64,000 nt of DNA from assembly GCA_937877515.1 (NCBI GenBank), contig CALFIX010000059.1, positions 1 through 64,000 of the forward strand. Direction: 5' to 3'. Position numbers and translations under genes: made by a program. The notes below the pieces were generated by a model, which saw only the letters and a program-made list of their open reading frames with translations, ran no database searches and was not told the origin of the DNA. Below, in pieces: positions 6,903 through 16,354 of the stretch (positions within the stretch are counted from its first letter, which is position 1; each line of letters opens with the position of its first letter). Origin of the DNA: an uncultured Treponema sp. (GTDB lineage Bacteria > Spirochaetota > Spirochaetia > Treponematales > Treponemataceae).

Positions 6903-9149
6903 ATGAAAAAGTTTAAGAAGATTTGTGCGTTATTTCTGTCATCTGTTTTTACATTTTCTTCATTTGCAAAAGAGCTTGTTGTAAAAGTAGAAATGGAATC
7001 TTCTAATCTGGATAATACGTCTAAAACTTACATGTCGTCTGCTTATAATAGATTCTTACAAGACATTTTGAGCGTTCCAGAAATTAGTGTAAGAACGTCT
7101 AGTGTAGATGAAAATCTTGAAGCCATTCAGTTAAAAAGCCAAATAGAAGCTGCAACCGGTATGGGTAGTGAAGAAGCTGCTTATGCTACAGATAAGGGAA
7201 GCAAAGCAGAATTATCTTTATTGATGAAGATGTCAAAGCTTTCTCAAAATTCATGGCAGATTGTTTGTGAGCTTTCAGAAATAGAAACTAAAAAGCTGGT
7301 AGCAGCAATTGTTACAGATAAACTTGCACTTTTAAATGTAACTTCTGATGAAAGTATAGATAAGCTTGCTTATAATACACTTTTGGCAATTCAAAAAAAA
7401 TCTTATATAAATTCAATTCCTGCAAGTTTAATAAGTCAGTTATTGCATCAGGAAAATAGTTCTGAAAGTTATAAAAAATATTTACAAGATTACACTAAGC
7501 AGATAGAAGAAATAGAAAAAGAAAAGGCTTTGCTGGAACAAAATGCAAAAACTCAAGAAGAAAAAGCAGAAGCAGAAAGAAAAGCTTTAGCTCTTCAATT
7601 AAAGATAGACATGCTTGAAAAAAGTAAGATGCAGGCAGAACAGGCTTTACGACGTCAGAGTGAAGCAGAAGCAAATGAAGCTAAAAAGAAAAAAGAAATA
7701 GAAGAGCTTAGTCGTGAACAGCAAGAACAGATAAATAAAGAAATTGTAGAGCTGGAAAAAAAACGAGCAGAACTTAGAGCTGCTGTAATAGAACAGATGT
7801 CTTTAAAAAAGAGAATTGAACTTATTGAAAGTGATAAATCAAATTTTAATCAACTGAATAAACTTTTAGACGAAAGCGTTCAAAAAATTCAAAAAGAATA
7901 TGATTCAGTGATGAAAGAAAAAATCAAGGCAAAAAATAATGAACCGTGGGCAAAAGGTGAAACTGATGCAAATGGTAATCCTACAGAAATGGCAAAAAAA
8001 TTTAGGGCACAAGATGTAGAAGAAATAAAATCAATTTATCAAAAGCAAAAAGAAAATACAGTTGCAGAATTAAAAAAGAGTATGCAGGCAAATTTAGATT
8101 CATACAAAAATCAAATAGAATTAAATATTGCAGAATTACAAAAGACAACTTATGTGTTCCGTTCAATTGATGTAACAGATGATTATCTTTTGCTTAATGT
8201 AGACGAATACGATGGAAACTCTTATTCGTGGACAGTTCATTCTTCATTTAGTGTAAATGATATTTCTAAACTTGATGTTTCAAAATTGGCTTATCTTCCG
8301 GATGCAACTTTAACTTACGAAACAATGACCGGTAAAAAGCCTGCTAATTATAATTCTTCAAAAGAAGAATATCATGATTATCTTGATTTAGTAGAAAGAG
8401 CTGATTTGTATTTTAGAGTTTCAGTTCCTTATCTTTATTCACAGCTTGCATTAAAAGTTGTTTATGATTCTACTTCTGATACATATATTGCAAAGCCCGA
8501 ATATTTTAGAATTTATAAAATGGAAAATAATGCAAAACCTCTTTTAGAATTAAAGGCTTCAAATTTTGCTCAAGCAGAAAAAAAACGTCTTGCAGAACTT
8601 GAAGCAGAAAAAAAGAAAGCTCAGGAAGAAGCATTAGCAGAAGAACAACGTCTAATAAAAGATAGAAAAGAAAAAGAAAGACAGGAATTAGAAGAAGCAA
8701 ATAAACGTTTAGAGGCTGCAAAAAAAGCTAATTTTGTAAGAACCCAGCAAAGTCGCCTTGGAATTTTTGGAGAAGTTGCAACAGTAGATTATACAAATTA
8801 CTCAGATGTGTATTTTTCTGGTCAGCTTTTATTTGGAGAAAAAAACTATTTTATTGGTTTAGAATCTGACGTATTAGGATATAGTGACATGGAATATGTT
8901 TCTTTGGGATTAGGATGTTTAGGCGGAGTGAGTGTTTCTATAAAAAATCTTAGACCTTACGCAGGTGCCTCGCTTGGTTTTATGATGATGGAGCATTCTG
9001 ATTTTGGCATTGGATTAAGTGCGGGAATATTTGCTGGCATAGAATATAATTTTGGCGGTTACATACTTGGCATTGAATGGAAAGGTAAACTCGTAGACGG
9101 ACTTGGTTCATTTGGTATGCTGGCACTTACATGTGGTATAGGTTTATAA
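6903..9149 (+). CDS. Secreted coiled-coil protein with C-terminal beta domain
   Basis: 748 residues, not assigned to a named family. The start at 6903 follows AAGGT and gives a clean Sec signal (MKKFKKICALFLSSVFTFSS, then FAKE). Residues about 20-130 alternate short strands and helices, somewhat like the CsgG/LpoB fold of envelope lipoproteins (weak resemblance). A long charged coiled coil covers about 190-316 and a shorter one about 555-610. The last 135 residues are alternating amphipathic strands ending in ALTCGIGL, like a small outer-membrane or porin-type barrel. It heads a three-gene run with two lipoproteins, so a periplasm-spanning or outer-envelope structure is likely (inference). 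Confidence 0.6.
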   Translation: MKKFKKICALFLSSVFTFSSFAKELVVKVEMESSNLDNTSKTYMSSAYNRFLQDILSVPEISVRTSSVDENLEAIQLKSQIEAATGMGSEEAAYATDKGSKAELSLLMKMSKLSQNSWQIVCELSEIETKKLVAAIVTDKLALLNVTSDESIDKLAYNTLLAIQKKSYINSIPASLISQLLHQENSSESYKKYLQDYTKQIEEIEKEKALLEQNAKTQEEKAEAERKALALQLKIDMLEKSKMQAEQALRRQSEAEANEAKKKKEIEELSREQQEQINKEIVELEKKRAELRAAVIEQMSLKKRIELIESDKSNFNQLNKLLDESVQKIQKEYDSVMKEKIKAKNNEPWAKGETDANGNPTEMAKKFRAQDVEEIKSIYQKQKENTVAELKKSMQANLDSYKNQIELNIAELQKTTYVFRSIDVTDDYLLLNVDEYDGNSYSWTVHSSFSVNDISKLDVSKLAYLPDATLTYETMTGKKPANYNSSKEEYHDYLDLVERADLYFRVSVPYLYSQLALKVVYDSTSDTYIAKPEYFRIYKMENNAKPLLELKASNFAQAEKKRLAELEAEKKKAQEEALAEEQRLIKDRKEKERQELEEANKRLEAAKKANFVRTQQSRLGIFGEVATVDYTNYSDVYFSGQLLFGEKNYFIGLESDVLGYSDMEYVSLGLGCLGGVSVSIKNLRPYAGASLGFMMMEHSDFGIGLSAGIFAGIEYNFGGYILGIEWKGKLVDGLGSFGMLALTCGIGL

Positions 9150-9205
9150 GGCTTAAAGTTTTTAATAAACAGAAAAGCTAAGTTATAAATTTTTGGAGGA
9201 ATAAA

Positions 9206-9967
9206 ATGAAAAAACTTACAGGATTTTTGGCCTTAAGTGCTGCTCTTGTTATGCTTGCAGGTTGTAAAACAACAACTACAACCAGCTCTAAAATTAAGGG
9301 CGGAACAAAGACAAAGAATGGTAGCAAAACTTATACTGTTGTAAACTATCAGGGAGCTTCATTTGGAAAGTCTGTTCCAAAGTGGGTTGAACTTATTTCT
9401 GAAGGACAGTATAGTCGTCAGCTTTTACAAAAAGAAATGCCAGGTTTGGAAGGCATGAAAGTGTTTGTTGTAACAGGACGCGGAGATAATCTTGATTTTG
9501 TAAAGAGCTGGGTAACTTTAGTAGATGTAGAAACAGAAGTTACGGGTGCAATGGAGCGCATGACAGGTAAAGCTGTTACTTCTAAAATGGAAGCTACAGC
9601 TCATGAATCAGGAAATGCAGCTGACCCTTCTGAAGTAAATAAGCAGCTTACGGATTTTCGTATGGCAGTACAGGATGTTCGTATAAGTGGCCTTGAACGC
9701 ATTGCAGAATATTGGGTAGAGATTGAAGTTACAGAGAAAAAAGAAGTTGTAGATACTTACTATGAATATTACTCTGTTTGGGGAGTTGAACAAAAACGCT
9801 TTGACAAACAGTTAGATGAAGCAATGAAGGGAATTGATAAAACAACGGATCAGACAAAAGAATTAGCTTCGCTTGTTCGTTCAAAACTTTCAGAAGAACT
9901 TTCAGTTGCTTCAAACAGTTCAGATGTAACAGATACAGCAGATGAATACATTGTTTTTGCAAAGTAA
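9206..9967 (+). CDS. Lipoprotein, LPP20-like candidate
   Basis: 253 residues. Lipoprotein signal MKKLTGFLALSAALVMLAGC followed by a Thr/Ser/Lys-rich linker (KTTTTTSSKIKGGTKTKNGS). The mature part contains VPKWVELISEGQYSRQLL and later DVRISGLERIAEYWVEIE, the 'pW...ria...yve' layout also seen in LPP20-type lipoproteins. Ribosome site GGAGG; 56 bases after the preceding gene and overlapping the next by 26 bases, so the three are one operon. Function unknown; location is the envelope. Confidence 0.6.
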   Translation: MKKLTGFLALSAALVMLAGCKTTTTTSSKIKGGTKTKNGSKTYTVVNYQGASFGKSVPKWVELISEGQYSRQLLQKEMPGLEGMKVFVVTGRGDNLDFVKSWVTLVDVETEVTGAMERMTGKAVTSKMEATAHESGNAADPSEVNKQLTDFRMAVQDVRISGLERIAEYWVEIEVTEKKEVVDTYYEYYSVWGVEQKRFDKQLDEAMKGIDKTTDQTKELASLVRSKLSEELSVASNSSDVTDTADEYIVFAK

Positions 9968-10982
9968 AAAAATAATTTATTCTCTTGTATTGACGTGTGT
10001 ACTTGTAAGTTGTGCAAGTACATCAAAGCAAGATATTCCTCTGTGGGCAAATGAAGAAACTTTAGAAGAAGCTTTTCCGTCTTCTAAATACATAGCCCGC
10101 ATTGGAAAAGGTAAAAATGTAGAAGAAGCTCGTGTTTATGCAAGTTCAGAACTTACACGTCATTTTAGTCATTCAGTAAAAACAACAACGGAAGCAAAGA
10201 AAACTTTTGTTAGTTCAAATGGAAAGGCAACTGAAAAAGAAAGAATTTTAGAGCAAAATATTTTTGTAGATTCTTCTATGTCTCTTTTTGCAGTTCATTA
10301 TACAGATTCTTTTTATGAAAAAAACTCAAATAGTTATATTGTTTGTGCATATATAGACCGCAAAGAAGCCTGGAATATTTTTGAAAGTAAAGTAAAGCAA
10401 GCGCAAAAAGAATTTTATTCACATTATGAAGAAATAAAAAAAGAAAATTCTTTACTTAGAAAAATTTCTTTATTAAAAGAATGTAAAGAAAATTCTAATA
10501 GCTATTTAAATGTTTTAGATTTTGCTCATACACTTTATTCAACAGGAGAATCTTCTTATAGCGAAGACAGAAACTTAATAGCTTCGTTAGATACTCAACT
10601 ATTGAATGCCAAAAGAGAGCTTTCTTTTAGCATAAATGTAAAAGATGATAAAGATAGCCGGATACAAAAAAATATTAGTCGAATTTTTTCTGAATGTGGC
10701 TTAAATGTTTCTAATATAGCTAATGCTTGTAAAGTGAATGTATTTGTAGAAAAAAATAAAACATATCATGGAACAGGAGAGCAAGGCACAATTACAGCAA
10801 ATCCTTCTGTGAGTATTTATATTTTAGACGGTGAGAACCCCCTTTTTACTTATGAAAAAAGCCTCAACCGCGTAACAGGATTTTCGCAAGCTGAAGCTTT
10901 TGTGGAAAATAAAATTTATTCTGCGATAGAAGATGAACTAAATTCTTCTTTTAGGGAAGAGATAAATTCATTTTTTAATTAA
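9942..10982 (+). CDS. LPP20-type lipoprotein
   Basis: 346 residues. The signal MNTLFLQSKKIIYSLVLTCV ends in the lipobox VSC. The next part, DIPLWANEETLEEAFPSSKYIARIGKGKNVEEARVYA, is the LPP20-like pattern 'P.W....... y.aiG.g.s..eA...A'. A second half has a TolB-like strand/helix mix and 'VSIYILDGENPLFTYEKSLN'. The ATG lies inside the end of the previous gene (26-base overlap in another frame), so it is probably translationally coupled. Its 3' end overlaps convergent paaK by 8 bases. Confidence 0.6.
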   Translation: MNTLFLQSKKIIYSLVLTCVLVSCASTSKQDIPLWANEETLEEAFPSSKYIARIGKGKNVEEARVYASSELTRHFSHSVKTTTEAKKTFVSSNGKATEKERILEQNIFVDSSMSLFAVHYTDSFYEKNSNSYIVCAYIDRKEAWNIFESKVKQAQKEFYSHYEEIKKENSLLRKISLLKECKENSNSYLNVLDFAHTLYSTGESSYSEDRNLIASLDTQLLNAKRELSFSINVKDDKDSRIQKNISRIFSECGLNVSNIANACKVNVFVEKNKTYHGTGEQGTITANPSVSIYILDGENPLFTYEKSLNRVTGFSQAEAFVENKIYSAIEDELNSSFREEINSFFN

Positions 10983-12216
10983 AGCGTTTGTCTTCTATAC
11001 GTTTTGTTTTCTTTTCGCTGCGAGGAAGTTCCCCTACCCCTACAACTTTAACATCTGGAGTCATGTTGTATTTTTGTTTAAAGTTGTAGGCTATACTTAA
11101 AGCAACTTCTGTTCTGTCTGTTCCACCTTCAACCTCTACAAAAAGTGTCATTTTATCTTTGCCATCTTCGTGTTCAATTACTGCACGGTATTCACTAGAA
11201 GTTCCTGGAACATTTTTAATAACATCTTCTATGGTACTTGGGAAGATAATGTTTCCTTTGACTTTTACCATATCATCACTTCGTCCAAGAATTTGTGTAA
11301 TGCGCGGGTACTTTAAGCCGCTTTTGCCTGGTGTAGTAACAAAAGCTGCAAGGTCATGTGTTCTAAAGCGGAATAATGGAGCACCTTCTTTTACTAATGT
11401 TGTTAGAGTAATTTCTCCGATTTCTCCTTCTGGAACGGGTTTGCCAGTAACAGGGTCAAGAATTTCTATATAAACATAATCGTCAAAAATATTAATTGCG
11501 TCTTCACCAGGAACATTTATTCCTATGCCAGGACCATAACATTCTGTTAAACCATAAATGTCAAAGAGTTCTATGCCAAGTATGTCCTGAATACGGCTTC
11601 GCATTTTTTCTCCCCAGCGTTCAGAACCAATAACTCCTTTTTTTAGTGAGATTTTATCTTTTAGGCCACGCTTTTCTACCTGCTCAGCAAGTAAAAGAGC
11701 ATAAGAAGATGTAGCACAAATAACAGTTGATTTTAAGTCCTGCATCATCTGTAATTGCTTTTCTGTGTTACCGGGTCCCATAGGAACTGCCATTGCACCA
11801 AGTTTTTCACAGCCGGCTTGGAAGCCAATACCTGCAGTCCATAAACCATAACCTGGTGTAATTTGGATTCTGTCTTTATTTGTAATTCCTGCAAGGGTGT
11901 AGCAGCGGGCAAACATAGTAGCCCAGTCGTCAACATCTTTTTTTGTATAAGGTATTACAACAGGTGCTCCAGTTGTTCCGCTAGAAGAATGTATACGAAC
12001 AATTTCTTCTTCTGGTACTGTAGCAAGTCCTAACGGGTATGCATCACGTAAATCCTGCTTAGAAACAAATGGAACTAAGTTTTCAAAGTCGCTTTGAGTT
12101 TTTATGTCTTCTGGGTTTATATTTTTAAATCGTTCTGTGTAGAAAGGGTTCCCAAAAGCTTTTACACGGCGAATTTGTTCTCGTATTTGTGAAAGCTGTT
12201 TTTCTGTAAGTTGCAT
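10975..12216 (-). CDS. paaK: Phenylacetate-CoA ligase family enzyme
   Basis: 413 residues. The adenylate-forming signature is HSSSGTTGAPVVIPYTKKDV near residue 80, followed by YGLTECYGPGIG and RTHDLA, and the C-terminal 'GRSDDMVKVKGNIIFPS' typical of PaaK. The family makes aryl-CoA from phenylacetate or related acids with ATP; in anaerobes it often serves 2-oxoacid ferredoxin oxidoreductase products. Length normal. Start supported by GGAG; promoter TTGACT-17-TACACT at 12292-12264. No phenylacetate genes are adjacent, so the exact acid is unknown. Confidence 0.85.
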   Translation of the reverse strand: MQLTEKQLSQIREQIRRVKAFGNPFYTERFKNINPEDIKTQSDFENLVPFVSKQDLRDAYPLGLATVPEEEIVRIHSSSGTTGAPVVIPYTKKDVDDWATMFARCYTLAGITNKDRIQITPGYGLWTAGIGFQAGCEKLGAMAVPMGPGNTEKQLQMMQDLKSTVICATSSYALLLAEQVEKRGLKDKISLKKGVIGSERWGEKMRSRIQDILGIELFDIYGLTECYGPGIGINVPGEDAINIFDDYVYIEILDPVTGKPVPEGEIGEITLTTLVKEGAPLFRFRTHDLAAFVTTPGKSGLKYPRITQILGRSDDMVKVKGNIIFPSTIEDVIKNVPGTSSEYRAVIEHEDGKDKMTLFVEVEGGTDRTEVALSIAYNFKQKYNMTPDVKVVGVGELPRSEKKTKRIEDKRFN

Positions 12217-12263
12217 AAGTATTTCTCCATATTGATTTTGTATGTGTTTCTTTTTATAGTAAC

Positions 12264-12292
12264 AGTGTATTACAAGCGTGTTATTTAGTCAA
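12264..12292 (-). promoter_or_regulatory. Promoter of paaK
   Basis: Minus strand TTGACT (12292-12287), 17-bp spacer, TACACT (12269-12264), about 47 bases before the start codon. Confidence 0.5.
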
Positions 12293-12334
12293 TAGAAAAA
12301 ATTTGCATTTGTGTTTTCTGTATTTATTAATATG

Positions 12335-12363
12335 CTGACAAGGTTTTAGTCTTATTTTATAAT
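12335..12363 (+). promoter_or_regulatory. Promoter of the ABC ATPase gene, leaderless layout
   Basis: CTGACA (12335-12340), exactly 17 bp, TATAAT (12358-12363), then only 8 bases to the ATG at 12372. The expected transcription start coincides with the start codon and no ribosome-binding site is present. Confidence 0.7.
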
Positions 12364-12371
12364 ATGAGTAA

Positions 12372-13256
12372 ATGTCTGTATTTTGTGTAAAAAATTTAAA
12401 TGCCGCATGGAAAGAAAAGTCTAAAGAAAACTCACAAACACTTATATTAAAAAATATTTCTTTTAGCGTAAAAAGCGGAGAGTTTGTTTGTCTTACAGGT
12501 CCAAATGGAAGTGGAAAGTCTACTCTTTTAAGTATTATGGATAATGTTATATCTTCTAACCTTTGTGTAGATTTTACGGCTACAGATATGGATACAGATA
12601 AGGCGACAGAAGATGAAAAGCAGATTTTAGAATGTAAAAATGGTATTTTCTTAGATGAAATAAATATAAAAAGTTTTTCAAGGCGAAAACTTGCTGTTAA
12701 AATTGCTTGGCTTACACAAAAAGAAACATTTACTTGGTCATATAGCGTAATGGATACAGTTTTATCTGCTAGGTTTTGTCATACAGGGTCTTCAACTTAC
12801 ACGTTGGAGGATTACCATAAGGCAGAAGAAGCCTTAAAAAGGGTTCAGATGGAAGCTTTTAAGGAACGGAGTGTAAAAGAACTTTCTGGGGGAGAGCTTC
12901 AAAAAGTACGTATTGCGCGAGCTATTTGTCAGGAGCCAGATGTTTTTCTTTTAGATGAGCCTGTCGCAAATTTGGATTTTGGGTATCAGGAAGAACTTTT
13001 AGAATTGCTTGTAGAGTTATGCCACAAAGAAAACAAAGCCATCATTATAAGTATTCATGATATAAATCTTGCAGTTAGGTATGCTGACCGTTTGTTAGTC
13101 TTAGCAAAATTGAATAACGAACGTTCGTTAGATAAGCAGCTAACGATAGGTAAGCCGATAGATATTATAAAGCCAGAAGTATTAAATACTGTATATAATC
13201 AGGATTTTAAGACATTTATTCATCCGGTTTATAAATGTCCGCAAGTATGCATTTAG
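12372..13256 (+). CDS. ABC transporter ATP-binding protein (FecE/BtuD-like)
   Basis: 294 residues. Walker A is TGPNGSGKSTLL near residue 45, the signature is ELSGGELQKVRIARAI, Walker B is VFLLDEPVANLDF, and the H-loop is IIISIHDINLAVRYADRLL. The arrangement is that of iron-siderophore or cobalamin importer ATPases. There is an extra acidic stretch after Walker A (DMDTDKATEDEKQI). No permease or binding protein is adjacent, so the partner lies elsewhere. The C-terminal coding region carries three copies of the dispersed CGTTCGTTAG-type motif (13087-13099, 13115-13131, 13140-13147). Promoter geometry suggests a leaderless mRNA. Confidence 0.85.
   Translation: MSVFCVKNLNAAWKEKSKENSQTLILKNISFSVKSGEFVCLTGPNGSGKSTLLSIMDNVISSNLCVDFTATDMDTDKATEDEKQILECKNGIFLDEINIKSFSRRKLAVKIAWLTQKETFTWSYSVMDTVLSARFCHTGSSTYTLEDYHKAEEALKRVQMEAFKERSVKELSGGELQKVRIARAICQEPDVFLLDEPVANLDFGYQEELLELLVELCHKENKAIIISIHDINLAVRYADRLLVLAKLNNERSLDKQLTIGKPIDIIKPEVLNTVYNQDFKTFIHPVYKCPQVCI
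13115..13131. repeat. Dispersed palindrome inside the ABC ATPase gene
   Basis: TAACGAACGTTCGTTA, a perfect 16-bp palindrome, within the coding region (encodes NNERSL). The 13-mer ACCGTTTGTTAGT at 13087-13099 is identical to the pyrE terminator arm. Confidence 0.6.
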
Positions 13257-13368
13257 GTAGTTTTTCTTAATGACTGTTTGTCTCAAGACTTATAGAAAAT
13301 AAATTCTAAATTCAAGCAAAAAAAAAACCGATAAATTAATGAATGTAATTTTTTAAGGTGTGGGAAAA

Positions 13369-16314
13369 ATGGAAAAAAAAGAAAAACTTGCTTCGATACT
13401 TACGGCTGTATTTTTATTTTTAATTGCAGCACTTTTTTCTATAAGCGAAATTTTAGGAGCACTTTCCTTAAATTCTAGCGGTGCTTTGTATCGCTTTGGA
13501 CACATGATAATTTCTGTTTATGGAGTTTCTAGCATTTGTATTCCTGTATTTTTCTTTGTAGCTTCTTGTTTTTGTCTTACTGCAAAATGGACTTTGCAGA
13601 AATTACTTTGTCTTTTGGTTAGTGCAATTCCATTTTTAACATTAAGTCTTTCAGAAAGAGCAAGTCGTTCTATTGCAAGCAGTGATTCCAGTCCTATAGC
13701 TGTTGTAAAAATCATTACGTTAATGGTTATAGCAATTTTACTTGTAATGGCAGAATATCTTATAACATTAGTGATTGCAGGTTATGTTCAAAAGAGGGGA
13801 AATGGTTTTAAGCAAAAAAAAGTTGTTAATGAAAGCGAAGAAATTTCTTTAGATGGTTTAGAAGAGATTGAAATTTCAGAAGAAGATGATGAAAATGAAG
13901 AAGAAGATGATGAAAATGAAGAAGAAGCCGTAAATAATGAAAACGAAGAAGATGATTACGACAAAGAAATTGATGAAAGCATAGAAAAAGCAACAGATGA
14001 TTCTACATGGTCTTTATCTGAGATTTTAAAGAAGAATCGTGAAAAAATAGAGAAAAATGTTTTAGAAAATGATCCATGGAACGTTGTACGTAATAGTGGA
14101 GCTTTAGAAGAAAAGGTTGAAGTAAAAGAGACTGTAGCAAAAGAAGAAAGTGATCCCTGGAATGTAGTTGAGCAGTCAGAAGAAAAGCAAACTTCTTTAC
14201 CAAAAGAAATTAATTTAAAAGAAGAAGAGACAGAAGATGAAGAGTCAGAAATTGAAGAGAGACAGATAGGTTCTGAGGAAGAATCATCTGAATTAGAAGA
14301 TGTTGCTCTCGAAGAAGAATTTGTAGAAGACGAGGAAGATGATATTATTGCTCAATTTGAAAAAGAGAATTTAGAGAATGTTGAATTAGAAGAAGATTTT
14401 TTAGAGGAAGATGAAAGTTACGAAGAAAATAAAAATTCTATAGAAACAAATTTTGAAGCCGTTGAAGATTTTTCTACAGATGAAATGAATGAAATGTTCG
14501 AGGAATCGGAAAATACTTCAATAGAAGAAGATGAAGATGATTTTATAAACATGCCTTCAGAAATAGATTTTGAAGAAGATTCCACTGCAGACTCTGATTT
14601 AAAAGAAGTTGAGTCAGAAGAAAAAAAAGATTCTCTAGAAAAAAAAACTGAATCTAAGAATTCAGTAGATTCTAAAAAGACAAAATCTTCATTGGAATCT
14701 GTTTTTGAAAGAATGGACGAAGATGTTAAAGCAAATTTTTCATCTTCATCTGAAATTTCATCTTTAAATAATACTTTTGAAGTTTCTGATTCTACAGAAA
14801 ATGCCGAAAGTGTAGAGCCACGAGCCGTTCATACAGATTTAAATGGGAATACAAAACTTATAGATGTTCCTTCTCCAAAACTTAAACGTCGTCATGGGGC
14901 ATATAAAATTCCAACAGATTTACTTACAGCATACAGTGAAAATCCTTATTGGATAATTGATGCAGAAACAACTGCTGCTGCAGAAAATTTAAAGAACACT
15001 CTTAAAGAATTTAAAATAGATGCTGAAGTAACAGGAATAAAAAAAGGTCCTGTTGTTACTATGTTTGAAATTCTTCCCGCCCCTGGTGTTAAACTTAGTA
15101 AGATTGTAGCCCTTCAGGATAACATAGCATTACGCTTGGCTGCTCAGTCAGTACGTATTGTAGCTCCAATTCCCGGAAAGCATGCTGTAGGCATAGAAGT
15201 TCCAAACAAAAGTCGTGCAATAATTAGTATGCGCGAGTGTATAGAGCAAGATCGTCCTGAATGGAAAAAGATGGCAGTGCCTGTGGTACTTGGAAAAGAT
15301 ATTCAGGGAGAGACACAAATTATAGATCTTGCAAAAACTCCACACCTCTTAATTGCAGGTTCTACAGGCGCAGGTAAATCTGTCTGTGTTAACAGTATGA
15401 TTCTTTCTATTCTTTATAAGCGTAGCCCAAATGAAGTAAAGATGATTCTTATTGATCCAAAAATTGTAGAGCTTAAACTTTATAATGACATACCTCATCT
15501 TTTAACACCTGTTATTACGGAACCAAAGCGAGCTATGCAGTCTTTGCAGTATTGCCTTTGTGAAATGGAGCGTCGTTATGCACTGTTGGATCATCTTGGT
15601 GTACGCGATATTTCTAGTTATAACAAAAAAATTGTAGAAAAAGGAGTTATTGCAGAGAAGCTTCCATATCTTATTGTTATAATTGATGAATTTGCAGATT
15701 TAATGGCTACGACAGGAAAACAGCTTGAAGGCGTGCTTGCTCGTTTGGCAGCTATGAGCCGTGCAGTTGGCATTCATTTAGTTCTTGCAACGCAGCGTCC
15801 TTCTATTGATGTTATTACTGGTCTTATTAAAGCAAATATTCCAAGCCGTATAGCATTTATGGTTGCTTCTAAAATGGATAGTCGAATCATAATTGATCAA
15901 GTGGGAGCAGAAAAACTTTTAGGTAAGGGTGATATGCTTTATGCAAGTGCAACAGATCCATTCCCTGTTCGTATTCAAGGAACTTTTGTAAGTGATCAGG
16001 AAGTAGAAGATGTTGTTACAGAAGTAAAAGCTTGGGGTGAACCTGAATATATTGATGACGAAATTTTTGTTGATGATGATGACGAAGATGATGGAGAAAA
16101 TATGTCTTTGTTTAGTGCAGATGGAGATGATCCTCTTTATGAAAAAGCATTAGAAATTGTAGTTCAGACAGGAAAAGCAAGTGCAAGTTATATTCAGCGT
16201 AAACTGAAAATTGGTTATAACAGAGCAGCTCGTCTTGTAGAAGAAATGGAAGCTCGCGGAATTGTTGGACCTGCAAATGGAAGTAAACCTAGAGAGCTTA
16301 TACACGTGCCTTAA
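13369..16314 (+). CDS. ftsK: FtsK/SpoIIIE DNA translocase
   Basis: About 981 residues from the ATG at 13369 (ribosome site AAGGTG); a GTG at 13360 is possible. Four hydrophobic segments occupy roughly residues 1-140. Residues about 150-490 form a highly acidic Glu/Asp-rich linker in which DPWNVV occurs twice, at about 235 and 262. The motor follows: Walker A AGSTGAGKSVCVN at about 663, then LPYLIVIIDEFADLM and LVLATQRPSIDVITG. The C-terminal winged-helix gamma domain (YIQRKLKIGYNRAARLVEEM) binds polar DNA repeats. The protein pumps DNA at the septum. The linker is longer and more acidic than usual. Confidence 0.95.
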   Translation: MEKKEKLASILTAVFLFLIAALFSISEILGALSLNSSGALYRFGHMIISVYGVSSICIPVFFFVASCFCLTAKWTLQKLLCLLVSAIPFLTLSLSERASRSIASSDSSPIAVVKIITLMVIAILLVMAEYLITLVIAGYVQKRGNGFKQKKVVNESEEISLDGLEEIEISEEDDENEEEDDENEEEAVNNENEEDDYDKEIDESIEKATDDSTWSLSEILKKNREKIEKNVLENDPWNVVRNSGALEEKVEVKETVAKEESDPWNVVEQSEEKQTSLPKEINLKEEETEDEESEIEERQIGSEEESSELEDVALEEEFVEDEEDDIIAQFEKENLENVELEEDFLEEDESYEENKNSIETNFEAVEDFSTDEMNEMFEESENTSIEEDEDDFINMPSEIDFEEDSTADSDLKEVESEEKKDSLEKKTESKNSVDSKKTKSSLESVFERMDEDVKANFSSSSEISSLNNTFEVSDSTENAESVEPRAVHTDLNGNTKLIDVPSPKLKRRHGAYKIPTDLLTAYSENPYWIIDAETTAAAENLKNTLKEFKIDAEVTGIKKGPVVTMFEILPAPGVKLSKIVALQDNIALRLAAQSVRIVAPIPGKHAVGIEVPNKSRAIISMRECIEQDRPEWKKMAVPVVLGKDIQGETQIIDLAKTPHLLIAGSTGAGKSVCVNSMILSILYKRSPNEVKMILIDPKIVELKLYNDIPHLLTPVITEPKRAMQSLQYCLCEMERRYALLDHLGVRDISSYNKKIVEKGVIAEKLPYLIVIIDEFADLMATTGKQLEGVLARLAAMSRAVGIHLVLATQRPSIDVITGLIKANIPSRIAFMVASKMDSRIIIDQVGAEKLLGKGDMLYASATDPFPVRIQGTFVSDQEVEDVVTEVKAWGEPEYIDDEIFVDDDDEDDGENMSLFSADGDDPLYEKALEIVVQTGKASASYIQRKLKIGYNRAARLVEEMEARGIVGPANGSKPRELIHVP

Positions 16315-16354
16315 TTTTCTAACAATAGGAAGGTTTTTTAAATAGGAGAGGGAA

